A stretch of DNA of 64,000 nucleotides from Sva-07 sp041685755 (GCA_041685755.1 JAWLFC010000003.1:1-64000), one strand, 5' to 3'. Positions 8,286 to 16,647 are shown, counted from the stretch's first letter. Numbers and translations are program-made. Notes: generated by a model not told the origin, from the sequence alone.

Positions 8286-9463
8286 GACGCGAACCCCTCG
8301 ACGAGCCGCTCGACGGCGGCATCGATCACCTCGAGGCGCTTGCAGCAGGCGAAGCGCACGAGGTGGCGACCGTGTTCCGGGTGGGCGTAGAACACCTCGT
8401 TCGGCACGGCGACGACGCCGCAACGCTGCGGCAGCGAGCGGCAGAACGCCATCCCGTCGCCCGACGCCTCGACGGAACGGATGTCGACGGTCGTGAAGTA
8501 GGTCGCCTCGGGCTCGTGGGCGGTGAAGCCGGCGGCGCGCAGGCCGGCGACGAGATGATCGCGAGCGGTCTGCAGCTCGGCGGAGAGCCCGGCGAAGTAG
8601 GCGTCGGGCAGACCGAGCCCGACCGCCATCGCCGGCTGGAACGGCGCTCCGTTGACATAGGTGAGGAACTGCTTCGCTGTCCGCGCCGCCGCCACGAGCT
8701 GCTCCGGCCCGGTCATCCAGCCGATCTTCCAGCCGGTGGTGTGGAATGTCTTGCCGCCCGACGAGATCGTCAGGGTCCGCTCGGCCATTCCGGGCAGCGT
8801 CGCGATCGGGACGTGCGCACGCCCGTCGAACAGCAGGTGCTCGTACACCTCGTCGGTCACGACGATCAGGTCACGTTCGATCGCGACCTCGGCGATCAGT
8901 GCCAGTTCCTCCGCGGTGAACACCTTGCCGGTCGGGTTGTGGGGGGTGTTGAGCAGGACGAGCTTGGTGCGCTCGGTGACCGCCGACCGGAACTCGTCGG
9001 GGTCGAACACGTAGCGGCCGTCGGTGTCGGGCCGCAGCAACACCGGCTTCGCTCGGGCCCCGGCGAGGGCGATGCCCGCCTGGTAGCTGTCGTACATCGG
9101 CTCGAACAGCACCACCTCGTCGCCGGCGTCGAGCATGCCGAGCAGGGCGCCGGCCAATGCCTCGGTGGCACCGGCGGTCACGACGACCTGCGTCGCCGGG
9201 TCGAGTTCGTCGCCGTAGAAGCGGCGCTGGTGATCGGCGATCGCCTGACGCAGCTCGGGCGCTCCCAGGCCGGGTGGGTACTGGTTGACACCGTGGCGGA
9301 TCGCGTCGACGGCGGCATCGAGCACCTCGGATGGGCCGTCGGTGTCGGGAAAGCCCTGGCCCAGGTTGATCGCTCCGGTCTCGACGGCCAGCGCCGACAT
9401 CTCGGCGAAGATGGTCGTGCCGAATCCGACCAACCGGCTGCTGAGAGCGTTGCGCGGTGACAC
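8282..9463 (-). CDS. Methionine/glutamine-type aminotransferase (YbdL/KAT-like)
   Basis: A 393-residue fold-type I aminotransferase of the kynurenine/glutamine transaminase group: INLGQGFPDTDGP near the N-terminus, the NTPHNPTGKVF loop, VTDEVYEHL, and the PLP lysine K238 in SSGGKTFHTTGWKIGW. These features are typical of enzymes that use glutamine or methionine as amino donor, for example in methionine salvage or keto-acid repair. The start is a GTG at 9463. It is the first gene of a two-gene operon with the omega-amidase, which fits a glutamine transaminase-omega-amidase pathway. The exact acceptor keto acid is not determinable. Confidence 0.88.
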   Translation of the reverse strand: MSPRNALSSRLVGFGTTIFAEMSALAVETGAINLGQGFPDTDGPSEVLDAAVDAIRHGVNQYPPGLGAPELRQAIADHQRRFYGDELDPATQVVVTAGATEALAGALLGMLDAGDEVVLFEPMYDSYQAGIALAGARAKPVLLRPDTDGRYVFDPDEFRSAVTERTKLVLLNTPHNPTGKVFTAEELALIAEVAIERDLIVVTDEVYEHLLFDGRAHVPIATLPGMAERTLTISSGGKTFHTTGWKIGWMTGPEQLVAAARTAKQFLTYVNGAPFQPAMAVGLGLPDAYFAGLSAELQTARDHLVAGLRAAGFTAHEPEATYFTTVDIRSVEASGDGMAFCRSLPQRCGVVAVPNEVFYAHPEHGRHLVRFACCKRLEVIDAAVERLVEGFAS

Positions 9464-9498
9464 CCGGGGCAGCTTACGCAGTGAACGTCGCAGCCTCG

Positions 9499-10827
9499 TC
9501 AGACGGTCTCGGTCCTCCCGGCGGTCCGGCGGCGCCGGTCGGGCCCGGAGTACCCCGACCGGCCGCCCACATCGTCGTGTGCGCCCCCGAGTGGATCGGC
9601 CAGACGGTGCGTGACACCGGTGGTCTTGGCTTCGTACATCGCCTCGTCGGCGGCGCGGATCAGCTCGTCGAGTGTCTCACCGTGGCGCGGGAAGAGCGCG
9701 GCGCCGATCGCCGCCCCGATCGACACGTCACCGGCGATCGGCGTGCCGCCGAGTTGGCCGCCGATGCGTTCGGCACTGCTGCGCACGGCGGACGCGTCCT
9801 GGATGCCGGGAAGCAGGATGACGAACTCGTCGCCGCCCCACCGGCCGACGACGTCGGTGTCGCGCACTGCATCGCGCAGGCGCTTGGCGGCCGCTCGCAG
9901 CACGAGGTCGCCGAACTGGTGACCGAGGGTGTCGTTGATCTGCTTGAACCCGTTGAGGTCGATCAGCATGACGCACACCCCGGTGTTGAACCGCTCGGCG
10001 GCGAGCAGCTCCTCCTCGGTCAGGTGTTCGAACTCGCGCCGGTTCGGCAGGCCGGTGAGGTCGTCGGTGGTCGCCCGCCGTTCGAGGATGCGACGGTCGA
10101 GCAGGAACGTCCAGCCGGCGAGCGCCATCAGGATCGTGCCGAGGAAGAGCAGCAGGCCGTACGCGGCCAGCCCGCCGTCGGCGATGCCGGCGTCGTCGGA
10201 GACACTCACCGTGACGCGGACCGAGCCGCCGTCGCCGCCGAGGGGGAGGGTGTCGACCACCACGAGGCGGCCGTCGTTCGCCTGGGGACCGGCGCGACTG
10301 GTGCCTCCCTCGCCGACCACCTCCGAGGACAGTTCGACCGTGACCGTCGCATCGTTGCGGCGGGCGGCGTCGACGACGAACGTTCCGACGAGTTCCGATG
10401 CCGGAATCCGCAGTGCCGGCGTGACGTCGCCGCGAGAGGCGACGAGGACGGAATCGGTGGAGTGGTCGACGACGACGGCAGGTCCCGAGCGGTCGACGCT
10501 GGCCGCGACGACCTCGCCGAAGGCCGTGCTGGTGCCGAGATCGGGGCCGTTGCAACGCGCTTCGCCACCGTCGAAGATGCAGGCGTCGGATCCGTCACCG
10601 AAGGACCGGGCCATCGAACCCGGGTCGGTGTCGGCAGCTGCCGCCTCGACCACCGCGAGCGCGCGCACGATGGTGGCCTCGACGGCCTGGTCGGCCAGCA
10701 GCACCGTGGCCACGACGCGCGCCTGCTGCTCGGCACTGCGCTCGGCGCGCTGGTTGACCATCGAGACCGTCGTCGCGACGAGCAGCACCACGCTGCCCAC
10801 GAGCGCGCCGAGCCTGATGAGTCTCAT
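9499..10827 (-). CDS. Membrane-anchored diguanylate cyclase (GGDEF)
   Basis: 442 residues. A membrane helix at about residues 5-25, an extracytoplasmic sensor region of roughly 190 residues with no family I recognise, a second helix near 220-243, then a GGDEF domain. The active site is intact (GRWGGDEFVILLP near residue 330), as are DDLTGLPNRREF and LIDLNGFKQINDTLGHQFGD, so the protein should make cyclic-di-GMP. There is no EAL domain. The extracytoplasmic part has two Cys (ACIFDGGEARC) that may form a disulfide. The ATG at 10827 has no clear ribosome site. A strong hairpin upstream separates it from tRNA-Arg. Its short C-terminal tail is Arg-rich. Confidence 0.9.
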   Translation of the reverse strand: MRLIRLGALVGSVVLLVATTVSMVNQRAERSAEQQARVVATVLLADQAVEATIVRALAVVEAAAADTDPGSMARSFGDGSDACIFDGGEARCNGPDLGTSTAFGEVVAASVDRSGPAVVVDHSTDSVLVASRGDVTPALRIPASELVGTFVVDAARRNDATVTVELSSEVVGEGGTSRAGPQANDGRLVVVDTLPLGGDGGSVRVTVSVSDDAGIADGGLAAYGLLLFLGTILMALAGWTFLLDRRILERRATTDDLTGLPNRREFEHLTEEELLAAERFNTGVCVMLIDLNGFKQINDTLGHQFGDLVLRAAAKRLRDAVRDTDVVGRWGGDEFVILLPGIQDASAVRSSAERIGGQLGGTPIAGDVSIGAAIGAALFPRHGETLDELIRAADEAMYEAKTTGVTHRLADPLGGAHDDVGGRSGYSGPDRRRRTAGRTETV

Positions 10828-10920
10828 GAGCGAGCATCGGCTGATCGGCCGCTCGAGTTGAGGAAAACCTGAGAGTGCACGCCTCGACCGTTCCCGCGTC
10901 GTGGGCGAACAGTCCGGACG

Positions 10921-10956
10921 CGAATGGGGCGGCACCTGGAGGTGCCGCCCCATTCG
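10921..10956. terminator. Perfect 17-bp hairpin after tRNA-Arg
   Basis: Arms of 17 bp beginning CGAATGGGGCGG and ending CCGCCCCATTCG around a GG centre, starting 5 nt beyond the 3' end of the minus-strand tRNA-Arg. It is well placed to end tRNA transcription before the diguanylate cyclase gene. There is no T-tract. Confidence 0.65.
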
Positions 10957-10961
10957 CCTGG

Positions 10962-11034
10962 CGCGCTCGGAGAGAGTCGAACTCCCAACCGCTTGATCCG
11001 TAGTCAAGTGCTCTATCCATTGAGCTACGAGCGC
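10962..11034 (-). tRNA. tRNA-Arg(ACG)
   Basis: A 73-nt cloverleaf: acceptor arms GCGCTCG / CGAGCGC, D-arm GCTC...GAGC, anticodon stem CTTGA/TCAAG with loop CTACGGA (anticodon ACG, to be modified to ICG), T-loop TTCGACT, discriminator G. No CCA is encoded. Confidence 0.95.
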
Positions 11035-11097
11035 TGGTTGTTTGCGGCCGACAGTGTAGAGGCGATCACGGCGTGTTGCCGACCCCGATCGCGCGTC

Positions 11098-12597
11098 TCA
11101 GCCGCCCCAGGGGCCCCAACCGCCCGCACGCTGGTACAGCACGAGGGCCGCGCGCGCGTTGACCGTCGGGTCGTAGAGCTGTTCGGCGGAGGTGACACCC
11201 ATGTCGGCGAGCCATCCCTGGTGGACGCTCCAGTAGATCTGGAACACGCCGTAGCAACAGAAGTTCTTGGCGGTCGGAATGTAGTTGCTCTCGCGCCAGG
11301 CGACCTGCAGGGCGCGCTCTTCGAGCTCGTCGGGCCACACGGCCCGGATGATCGCCTGGACCTCGGCGGCACTGGCGTTCGACGCCGGCGGAGGCGGAGG
11401 CGGGGGCGGTGACGTCGTGGGCGGTGCCGTCGTGGTCGGCGACGGCGTCGGCGGTCGAGTCGGCGTCGGCGCCGGCGCCGGGGTGGAGGGGGCCCGATCG
11501 GTGTCGGCGGTGGGCGTCGGCGCCGGCGGAGGGGAGGGTGTCGTCGCTCCGGCGGGCAGGCAGATCGTCGAGCCCGGGAACAGTGGGGTCGAGACCGTGG
11601 CGTCGTTGGCAGCGAGGAGGTCGGCGAGCGCAACGCCCGATCCGTCGGCGATGCGGATCCAGAAGTCGCCGCCGGCGATCTCGTACTCGAGCGCACACGT
11701 GTCGACCGTCAGCTGCTCGGTCGGCGCGACGACCGCGGCCGCGGTCGACGTCGCGGCCGGGGCAGCAGTCGTCGTGGCTGCGGTGGTCGGCTGGGCCGTG
11801 CTCGGCTCGGCGGCCGCAGGTGGGGCGGCAGCAGCGACGACATCGGGCTCCACGACGGTCTCGGAGGTGTCGGCGGCGCTCGACGCTGCGGGCGGCTCGA
11901 TCGGCACGTCGGCGTCTGACGCCGCGGGCGGAGACGGCGCGGTTCGCAGGGCATCGTCGTCGTCGGAGCCGGACGCGAAGCCGAGCACGACCGGTACGAG
12001 CAGCGTGACGATCACCGCGAGTCCACCCAGCCGGGCGAGCAGTGGGTCGACGCCACCGCGCGGGGGCGCAACGGGAGCGTCCCAGCCGTCGTCCTGATCG
12101 TCCTGGTCGACGTCAGGGCCGACAGGTCGTTCACTGCGACGAACGAGCGGGTCGTCACCCGACGACCAGTCGTCCAGTTCGTGCTCGCGCACCCAGTCGG
12201 CGCTCGACCACTCGCCGGGATCCCGGTCGACCTGTTCCCGCGTCAGGGGCGCAGGGCCGACGTCGGGAGCGCTCGACCGATCGGAGCGTTCGGTGAAGGC
12301 GGCGTCGAGCCAGTCGTCCAGTCCGAGTTCGTCGGTGTCGTCACCGGGAGTGGTGACGCCGGTCGCCGCCGCGGGAGCGCGGTGCGATCTCGTCGCCGGG
12401 ACCGCACCGGTCGTGTTCCACCAGCGGCGAACCGCGGAGCCGAGGCCGTGCGATTCCTCGGGGAGACCCGAGTCGACCACGGGCTGCTCGGTGGTCGGCC
12501 AATCCGCTCCTGGGCCCCAGAACTCCCTCGTGACGTCGTCGACCGGGTCGAGTTCGCGCGCTCGCCGGCGGTCGGGGTGGTGGGAAGGAGTCGTCAT
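11098..12597 (-). CDS. Membrane-anchored LysM/SLT lytic transglycosylase-like protein
   Basis: 499 residues in five parts. A long acidic, Trp- and Asp-rich cytoplasmic region (about 1-185) has no recognised fold. A single membrane helix follows (about 190-209). Then come a low-complexity Ala/Pro/Thr linker, a LysM-like module (about 300-350, with two Cys), and a second Pro/Thr linker. The protein ends in an SLT-type domain (about 400-499), with the catalytic Glu in AWRESNYIPTA and the YGVFQIYWSVH block. The extracytoplasmic part would bind and cleave peptidoglycan glycan strands. The ATG at 12597 is preceded by GGAG at good spacing. The size of the cytoplasmic part is unusual for this family and suggests an intracellular partner. 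Confidence 0.8.
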   Translation of the reverse strand: MTTPSHHPDRRRARELDPVDDVTREFWGPGADWPTTEQPVVDSGLPEESHGLGSAVRRWWNTTGAVPATRSHRAPAAATGVTTPGDDTDELGLDDWLDAAFTERSDRSSAPDVGPAPLTREQVDRDPGEWSSADWVREHELDDWSSGDDPLVRRSERPVGPDVDQDDQDDGWDAPVAPPRGGVDPLLARLGGLAVIVTLLVPVVLGFASGSDDDDALRTAPSPPAASDADVPIEPPAASSAADTSETVVEPDVVAAAAPPAAAEPSTAQPTTAATTTAAPAATSTAAAVVAPTEQLTVDTCALEYEIAGGDFWIRIADGSGVALADLLAANDATVSTPLFPGSTICLPAGATTPSPPPAPTPTADTDRAPSTPAPAPTPTRPPTPSPTTTAPPTTSPPPPPPPPASNASAAEVQAIIRAVWPDELEERALQVAWRESNYIPTAKNFCCYGVFQIYWSVHQGWLADMGVTSAEQLYDPTVNARAALVLYQRAGGWGPWGG

Positions 12598-12778
12598 CGT
12601 CGGTCTCCGGTCGGCGCCCAGCTCGTCGCTCGGCGTCGACGTGCCACCGATCGGTGGCGTCGTCGGGCTTCGTTCTATCCCAGTCGTCACGAAACCGCAA
12701 CACGAGCGTCACGCGAACGACATCACTGTCATTTGGACCGGCCTCACGCGGCACTCGGCGGCACCAGCGAAAAGGACG

Positions 12779-12812
12779 ACGACCGACGCGCTCACGGGAG
12801 CACGTCGGTCGT
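12779..12812. terminator. Intrinsic terminator of tRNA-Ser(GCT)
   Basis: Arms ACGACCGACG (12779-12788) and CGTCGGTCGT (12803-12812), directly after the minus-strand tRNA-Ser 3' end. On the minus strand the hairpin is followed within a few bases by a TTTT run at about 12770. Confidence 0.6.
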
Positions 12813-12814
12813 GG

Positions 12815-12903
12815 CGGAGAGGGTGGGATTTGAACCCACGGACCGCGTTACCACGATCAACGCCTTAGCAGGGCGCCCCATTCGGCCGCTCTGGCACCTC
12901 TCC
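12815..12903 (-). tRNA. tRNA-Ser(GCT)
   Basis: An 89-nt class II tRNA: acceptor GGAGAGG / CCTCTCC, anticodon loop CTGCTAA (anticodon GCT), long variable arm, T-arm GTGGG-TTCAAAT-CCCAC, discriminator G, no encoded CCA. It reads AGC/AGU codons. Confidence 0.95.
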
Positions 12904-12940
12904 TGGGAGCCCCGGAGTGTAGCCCGGTAACGTCAGGACC

Positions 12941-13025
12941 GGAACGGTGGCAGAGCGGACGAATGCAGCCGCCTTGAAAGCGGCCGACCTTCACGGGTCC
13001 GGGGGTTCGAATCCCTCCCGTTCCG
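12941..13025 (+). tRNA. tRNA-Ser(TGA)
   Basis: An 85-nt class II tRNA on the opposite strand, 37 bp from tRNA-Ser(GCT): acceptor GGAACGG / CCGTTCC, anticodon loop CTTGAAA (anticodon TGA), long variable arm, T-arm with TTCGAAT loop, discriminator G, no CCA. The two serine tRNAs are divergent and must share a very short promoter region. Confidence 0.95.
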
Positions 13026-13036
13026 CTGGTGGGCTC

Positions 13037-13065
13037 GACGGCGACTCCGTAGCGAGTCCGTCGTC
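13037..13065. terminator. Imperfect hairpin between tRNA-Ser(TGA) and methyltransferase
   Basis: Imperfect arms around GGCGACTC and GAGTCCGTCGTC, 12 nt beyond the tRNA, lying between convergent transcripts. Candidate terminator; no T-run. Confidence 0.35.
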
Positions 13066-13091
13066 GGGGCTCCCGCTTCCCGACAGCCCCC

Positions 13092-13934
13092 TCACGTCTT
13101 CTCGAATGCGAAGATTCCCCACGTCAGGAGTCCGTCGCGTCCGCCGTCGACCCAGTGCGACAGGCCTGACTTCATCCGCTGGAGATAGTCGTCACTCATC
13201 CCCTTCTCGCGGAGGCTGTCTGCGTTCTCGACCAGCACCTCTCGGACCCGGGCGTAGTGGCGCGACAGTTGTTCGGGTTGTTCCTCGAAGGCGATCTCGC
13301 GCATGCCGCACGCGACAAGTGCATCTCGGTAGAAGCTCGGCGAGGCGAGAGAACCGAGCTGAAGCCGGTCGTAGATCGCCTGCAGGGAATCCGGCGAAGC
13401 GTCGTCGGCCTGCATCGGATCGGTGAACACGAACCGACCACCTGGCTTCAGGACGCGCGCGGCTTCCCGGCACACCTGCTCGCGGGCATCGGTGTGCAGA
13501 AGGGCTTCCTGCGACCAAGCGACGTCGAAACTGGCGTCGGGGAAGTCCAACGAAGCGAAGTCGCCCTCGACGACATCGATGCGATCATCCAGCCCTGCCT
13601 CGCGGTTCATCTGACGATCGCGATCGTTCTGCACGTCGCTCAAGTTCAGCGCAACACAGTGCGAGCCGAACTCCCGGGCGATGTGGCGCATGGATCCGCC
13701 GTAGCCCGCGCCGAGATCGATCACTCGACTCTGCGGGGTCAGCGTGCCGGCCAGCTCCGCCATTCGCGCCACGGTTCGCCGGCTGGCCGCAGCGACCGAT
13801 TCGGTTTCGGAGTGGTACAGGCCGACGTGGATGTCGTCGCCGCCCCACACCTCTCGATAGAAGAGGTCCGCATCGGCGCTGTTGTAGTACTCACGCGCGA
13901 TCTGGACAGCTTCGGAATCTCGACGATCACGCAT
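13092..13934 (-). CDS. SAM-dependent methyltransferase, probable sarcosine/dimethylglycine N-methyltransferase
   Basis: 280 residues. The class I SAM site is VIDLGAGYGGSMRHIA (motif I, about 70-85), then VEGDFASLDFPDASFDVAWSQEALLHT and VLKPGGRFVFTDPM. The N-terminal block around SADADLFYREVWGGDDIHVGLY resembles the start of sarcosine/dimethylglycine N-methyltransferases, which finish glycine-betaine synthesis by methylating dimethylglycine with SAM. If right, it makes the compatible solute betaine, fitting the many osmotic and cation genes here. No glycine N-methyltransferase partner is next to it, which weakens the call; other small-molecule methyltransferases share this layout. The ATG at 13934 lacks a clear ribosome site. 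The gene is convergent with tRNA-Ser. Confidence 0.65.
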   Translation of the reverse strand: MRDRRDSEAVQIAREYYNSADADLFYREVWGGDDIHVGLYHSETESVAAASRRTVARMAELAGTLTPQSRVIDLGAGYGGSMRHIAREFGSHCVALNLSDVQNDRDRQMNREAGLDDRIDVVEGDFASLDFPDASFDVAWSQEALLHTDAREQVCREAARVLKPGGRFVFTDPMQADDASPDSLQAIYDRLQLGSLASPSFYRDALVACGMREIAFEEQPEQLSRHYARVREVLVENADSLREKGMSDDYLQRMKSGLSHWVDGGRDGLLTWGIFAFEKT

Positions 13935-13978
13935 CGAGGTGGGTCCGGCTGCGGTGGTGGTGTCCGAGCATGACGATC

Positions 13979-15625
13979 TCAGCCCTCGGACTTCGGCGAC
14001 GAGTCCAGGAGCGAGGGCTCGTAGTCGGCCGGGATCTCCAGGTCGAGCAACTGCAGGATCGTCGCTGCGACGTTCGCGAGCCCGGCGGTGGGCAGATCGT
14101 CGCGGAGTCGAACCGAGGAATCGGCGTAGTCGTGCACGGCGAACATCACCGGGTTGAGTGAGTGCGCCGTCCGCAGCTCGGGTTCACCGGCGTCGCTCAT
14201 CAGCGGCTCCCCCTCGCTGTTGCGCTCGACCTTGTCGTCGGCGTTGCCGTGATCGGCGGTGACGAGCAGACATCCCGACGCCGCGGCGACGGCCTCGGCG
14301 AGCCGGCCGATGCCCAGGTCGACGCTCTCGACGGCGATGCGAGTGGCGGCGAGATCGGCGGTGTGGCCGACCATGTCTCCACCGGCGAAGTTCATCCTGA
14401 TGAAGCCGTACTCGCCGGAGCGCACCGCCTCGATCGCGGCGTCGGCGGTCTCGGCGGACTTCATCCAGGGTCGCTCGTTGAACGGCACCAGGTCGGACGG
14501 GATCTCGACGTAGGTCTCCAACTGCTGGTCGAACTTGCTGGAGCGGTTGCCGTTCCAGAAGTAGGTGATGTGGCCGAACTTCTGCGTCTCCGCCCCGGCC
14601 CACTGGGCGACACCGGCCGACGCGATGATCTCGCTGACCGTCGTGTCGACCGACTCGGGGCCGACCAGATACGACCCCGGGGTGTTCGTGTCACCGTCGT
14701 ACAGCGCCATCCCCGCGAAGTACACGTCGGGAACGCGCTGCCGGTCGAACTCGTCGAACTCCGGTCCCGCCTCGAACGCCTGCGACAACTCGATCGCCCG
14801 GTCGCCGCGGAAGTTGAAGATGACCACGGCATCACCGTCGACGATCGAGCCGACCGGTTGCTGCGACTCGTCGACCACCGTGAACGCGGGGAGCAGCTGA
14901 TCGCTGCGTACACCGGTCGACCGACCCCACTCGACACCCGAGCGCAGGTCGGGCACCGGGTGCGCCGTGCCGAGGACGTGGGAGCGCCAGCCCGCCTCGA
15001 CGACGCTCCAATCGGCTCCGTAGCGGTCCATGGTCGTGACCATTCGCCCGCCACCCGACGCGAACCGGATGTCGAGGTCGGGGTACTTCGCGAACTCCTC
15101 CTCGGTCCGTGCGATGTAGCGCTCGGCGGAGGGATCGGGCACATCGCGCCCGTCGAAGAGCGCGTGGACCCTGATCGTCGAGATCCCGTCCTCGGCCGCC
15201 TGGCGGAAGATCTCGAACAGGTGGCTGATGTTGGAGTGGACGTTGCCGTCCGACAGCAGACCGATCAGGTGGAGTGTTCCCCCGTCACCGCCGCAGCGGT
15301 CGACGATCTGCTGCCATGCGTCGGACTTCCAGATCGAACCGGAGGCGACGGCATTGTCGATCCGCTTCGCCCCTTGATCGAAGATGCGTCCTGCACCGAG
15401 GATGTTGTGTCCGACCTCGGAGTTGCCCATGTCCGCATCCGAGGGGAGCCCCACAGCGGTTCCGTGTGCCTCGAGCGTTCGGCACGACCCCGACGCCAGC
15501 CGGTCCAGGTTCGGTGTGTGCGCACGTGCGACCAGATCGAAGGCGTCGCCCTTGCCGACGCCGATGCCGTCCATCACGACGAGCACGAGTGGACGATCGC
15601 GGCCCAACTGAGTTGCGGAGCTCAT
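13979..15625 (-). CDS. gpmI: 2,3-bisphosphoglycerate-independent phosphoglycerate mutase
   Basis: 548 residues, the usual GpmI length. It interconverts 3- and 2-phosphoglycerate in glycolysis and gluconeogenesis with two Mn ions. Alkaline-phosphatase-superfamily metal motifs are present: VVMDGIGVG at the N-terminus, the phosphorylated Ser in MGNSEVGHNILGAGRI, HALFDGRDVPDPSAE, NFRGDRAIELSQAF, and the C-terminal metal cluster in VTADHGNADDK and TAHSLNPVMF. I chose the ATG at 15625 because homologues begin just before the RPLVLVVMDGIG strand; a GAGAA site lies upstream. It stands alone, without other glycolytic genes, though a GAPDH dedicated to arsenate lies 2.4 kb away. Confidence 0.95.
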   Translation of the reverse strand: MSSATQLGRDRPLVLVVMDGIGVGKGDAFDLVARAHTPNLDRLASGSCRTLEAHGTAVGLPSDADMGNSEVGHNILGAGRIFDQGAKRIDNAVASGSIWKSDAWQQIVDRCGGDGGTLHLIGLLSDGNVHSNISHLFEIFRQAAEDGISTIRVHALFDGRDVPDPSAERYIARTEEEFAKYPDLDIRFASGGGRMVTTMDRYGADWSVVEAGWRSHVLGTAHPVPDLRSGVEWGRSTGVRSDQLLPAFTVVDESQQPVGSIVDGDAVVIFNFRGDRAIELSQAFEAGPEFDEFDRQRVPDVYFAGMALYDGDTNTPGSYLVGPESVDTTVSEIIASAGVAQWAGAETQKFGHITYFWNGNRSSKFDQQLETYVEIPSDLVPFNERPWMKSAETADAAIEAVRSGEYGFIRMNFAGGDMVGHTADLAATRIAVESVDLGIGRLAEAVAAASGCLLVTADHGNADDKVERNSEGEPLMSDAGEPELRTAHSLNPVMFAVHDYADSSVRLRDDLPTAGLANVAATILQLLDLEIPADYEPSLLDSSPKSEG

Positions 15626-15769
15626 GGCAATTCTCGATTCCTCGCAGATGTGCGACCGTTGCGTGAGCGGCGGCCGGCCCGTGACGTGCATCAGTCTACG
15701 GACACGTCGGCGAGCTGATCGGCCGTCCCGCCGAGGCGACCCCGGCAGCGGCGGATGCGCTGCAGCTGG

Positions 15770-16192
15770 TCAGCCGCAACAGCCGGCCGACGAGCCGGTG
15801 CTGGCGGACACGACGGTGTTGAGGAGCTGCTCGGCGTCGCCACGCTTGACGTACCACTCCCAGCGGTTGCCGTCGGGGGCGTGCACCCAGGTCTCGGTCT
15901 TCTCCGCATAGCAGCAGATCGTGTCGTCGACGCCGGTCGTCGCCAGCCCGGAGTCGGCGAGACGGGCCTCGGCGGCCACGACGTCGGCGGCGGTCTCGGT
16001 CTCGACACCGAGATGGTTGATCGTCCCCGGCTCACCGTCGCCTTCGAACAGCACGAGCTTGAGCGGGGGGTTCTCGATCGAGAAGTTGGCGTAGCCGGGC
16101 CTGGTCTTGGCCGGTTCGGTACCGAACATCTTGCTGTAGAAATCGATCGCCTGATCGAGGTCGTCGACGTTGAGGGCGAGCTGAAGGCGCAT
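15770..16192 (-). CDS. cadI: CadI/ArsI family metalloenzyme (VOC fold)
   Basis: A 140-residue vicinal-oxygen-chelate protein. Vicinal cysteines C93-C94 (TICCYAEKTETWV) that bind trivalent arsenic in ArsI, His60 in TINHLGVE and Glu112 in NRWEWYV are all present, and a second Cys pair ends the protein (SAGCCG). ArsI is an Fe(II) dioxygenase that breaks the carbon-arsenic bond of trivalent organoarsenicals. The first metal ligand is His5 in ArsI, but here the strand reads RLQLALNVDDL, as in mycobacterial CadI, so lyase activity is not certain. The ATG at 16192 has a strong AGGAGA site. It is transcribed divergently from arsR, with TTGACG and TAACGT (18-bp spacer) upstream. Confidence 0.85.
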   Translation of the reverse strand: MRLQLALNVDDLDQAIDFYSKMFGTEPAKTRPGYANFSIENPPLKLVLFEGDGEPGTINHLGVETETAADVVAAEARLADSGLATTGVDDTICCYAEKTETWVHAPDGNRWEWYVKRGDAEQLLNTVVSASTGSSAGCCG

Positions 16193-16301
16193 GGCTGATC
16201 TCCTGTGGATGATGGGGGGGCTCGATCGGAGGGTGATCGACGTTTCGATGTTGATCGATACGTTAGCGGAACGCGTCGACATCCGTCAATATGAAGTTCA
16301 T
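16193..16301. promoter_or_regulatory. Divergent cadI-arsR control region
   Basis: For cadI (minus strand) there is TTGACG, an 18-bp spacer and TAACGT. Direct repeats TGATCGA occur at 16234-16240 and 16252-16258, downstream of that promoter. A perfect palindrome ATGAAgTTCAT covers the first arsR ATG (16291-16301). These are candidate ArsR operators; which one binds cannot be told by reading. Confidence 0.45.
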
Positions 16302-16647
16302 GAATACGTCGAGCGCCTCCACCGAGCCCGAATCCTGCTGTGCGCCGCTGCTGCGAGCTGCGCTCGACGAGGAACAGGCGGTCGACCTGGCCGAGGTACT
16401 CAAGGCGCTCGCCGATCCGGTGCGACTGCGACTCGTCTCGATCATCGGGACGGCCGAAGCGGGAGAAGTGTGCACCTGCGACCTGCCGGCGCTGGTCGAT
16501 CGCACGCAACCCACGGTCAGCCATCACCTGTCGTTGCTGGTGAAGGCGGGCGTGCTCGAGCGAGAGCAACGCGGCAAGTGGGCGTGGTTCCGCCTCCGCC
16601 GGGAGCGGCTGGCCGCCGTCGGTGACGCCCTGGTGAACACCGGGTGA
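16291..16647 (+). CDS. arsR: ArsR/SmtB family arsenic-responsive repressor
   Basis: 118 residues with a winged-helix domain: ALADPVRLRLVSIIG, the recognition helix QPTVSHHLSLLVKAGVLEREQRGKW, and the wing. Possible As(III) ligands are the N-terminal pair in ESCCAPLL and EVCTCDL at the start of the DNA-binding unit, the classic alpha-3 position of ArsR. It should repress the island and release DNA when trivalent arsenic or antimony binds. Two in-frame starts, 16291 and 16300, are possible; the first overlaps a palindrome. It leads the plus-strand operon arsR, arsR-arsC, arsC, gap, arsJ. Confidence 0.92.
   Translation: MKFMNTSSASTEPESCCAPLLRAALDEEQAVDLAEVLKALADPVRLRLVSIIGTAEAGEVCTCDLPALVDRTQPTVSHHLSLLVKAGVLEREQRGKWAWFRLRRERLAAVGDALVNTG

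Noticed and set aside
12815..13025. tRNA-Ser genes as an integration hotspot for a genomic island
   Set aside because: No integrase, no repeated tRNA 3' end and no change of gene style nearby.
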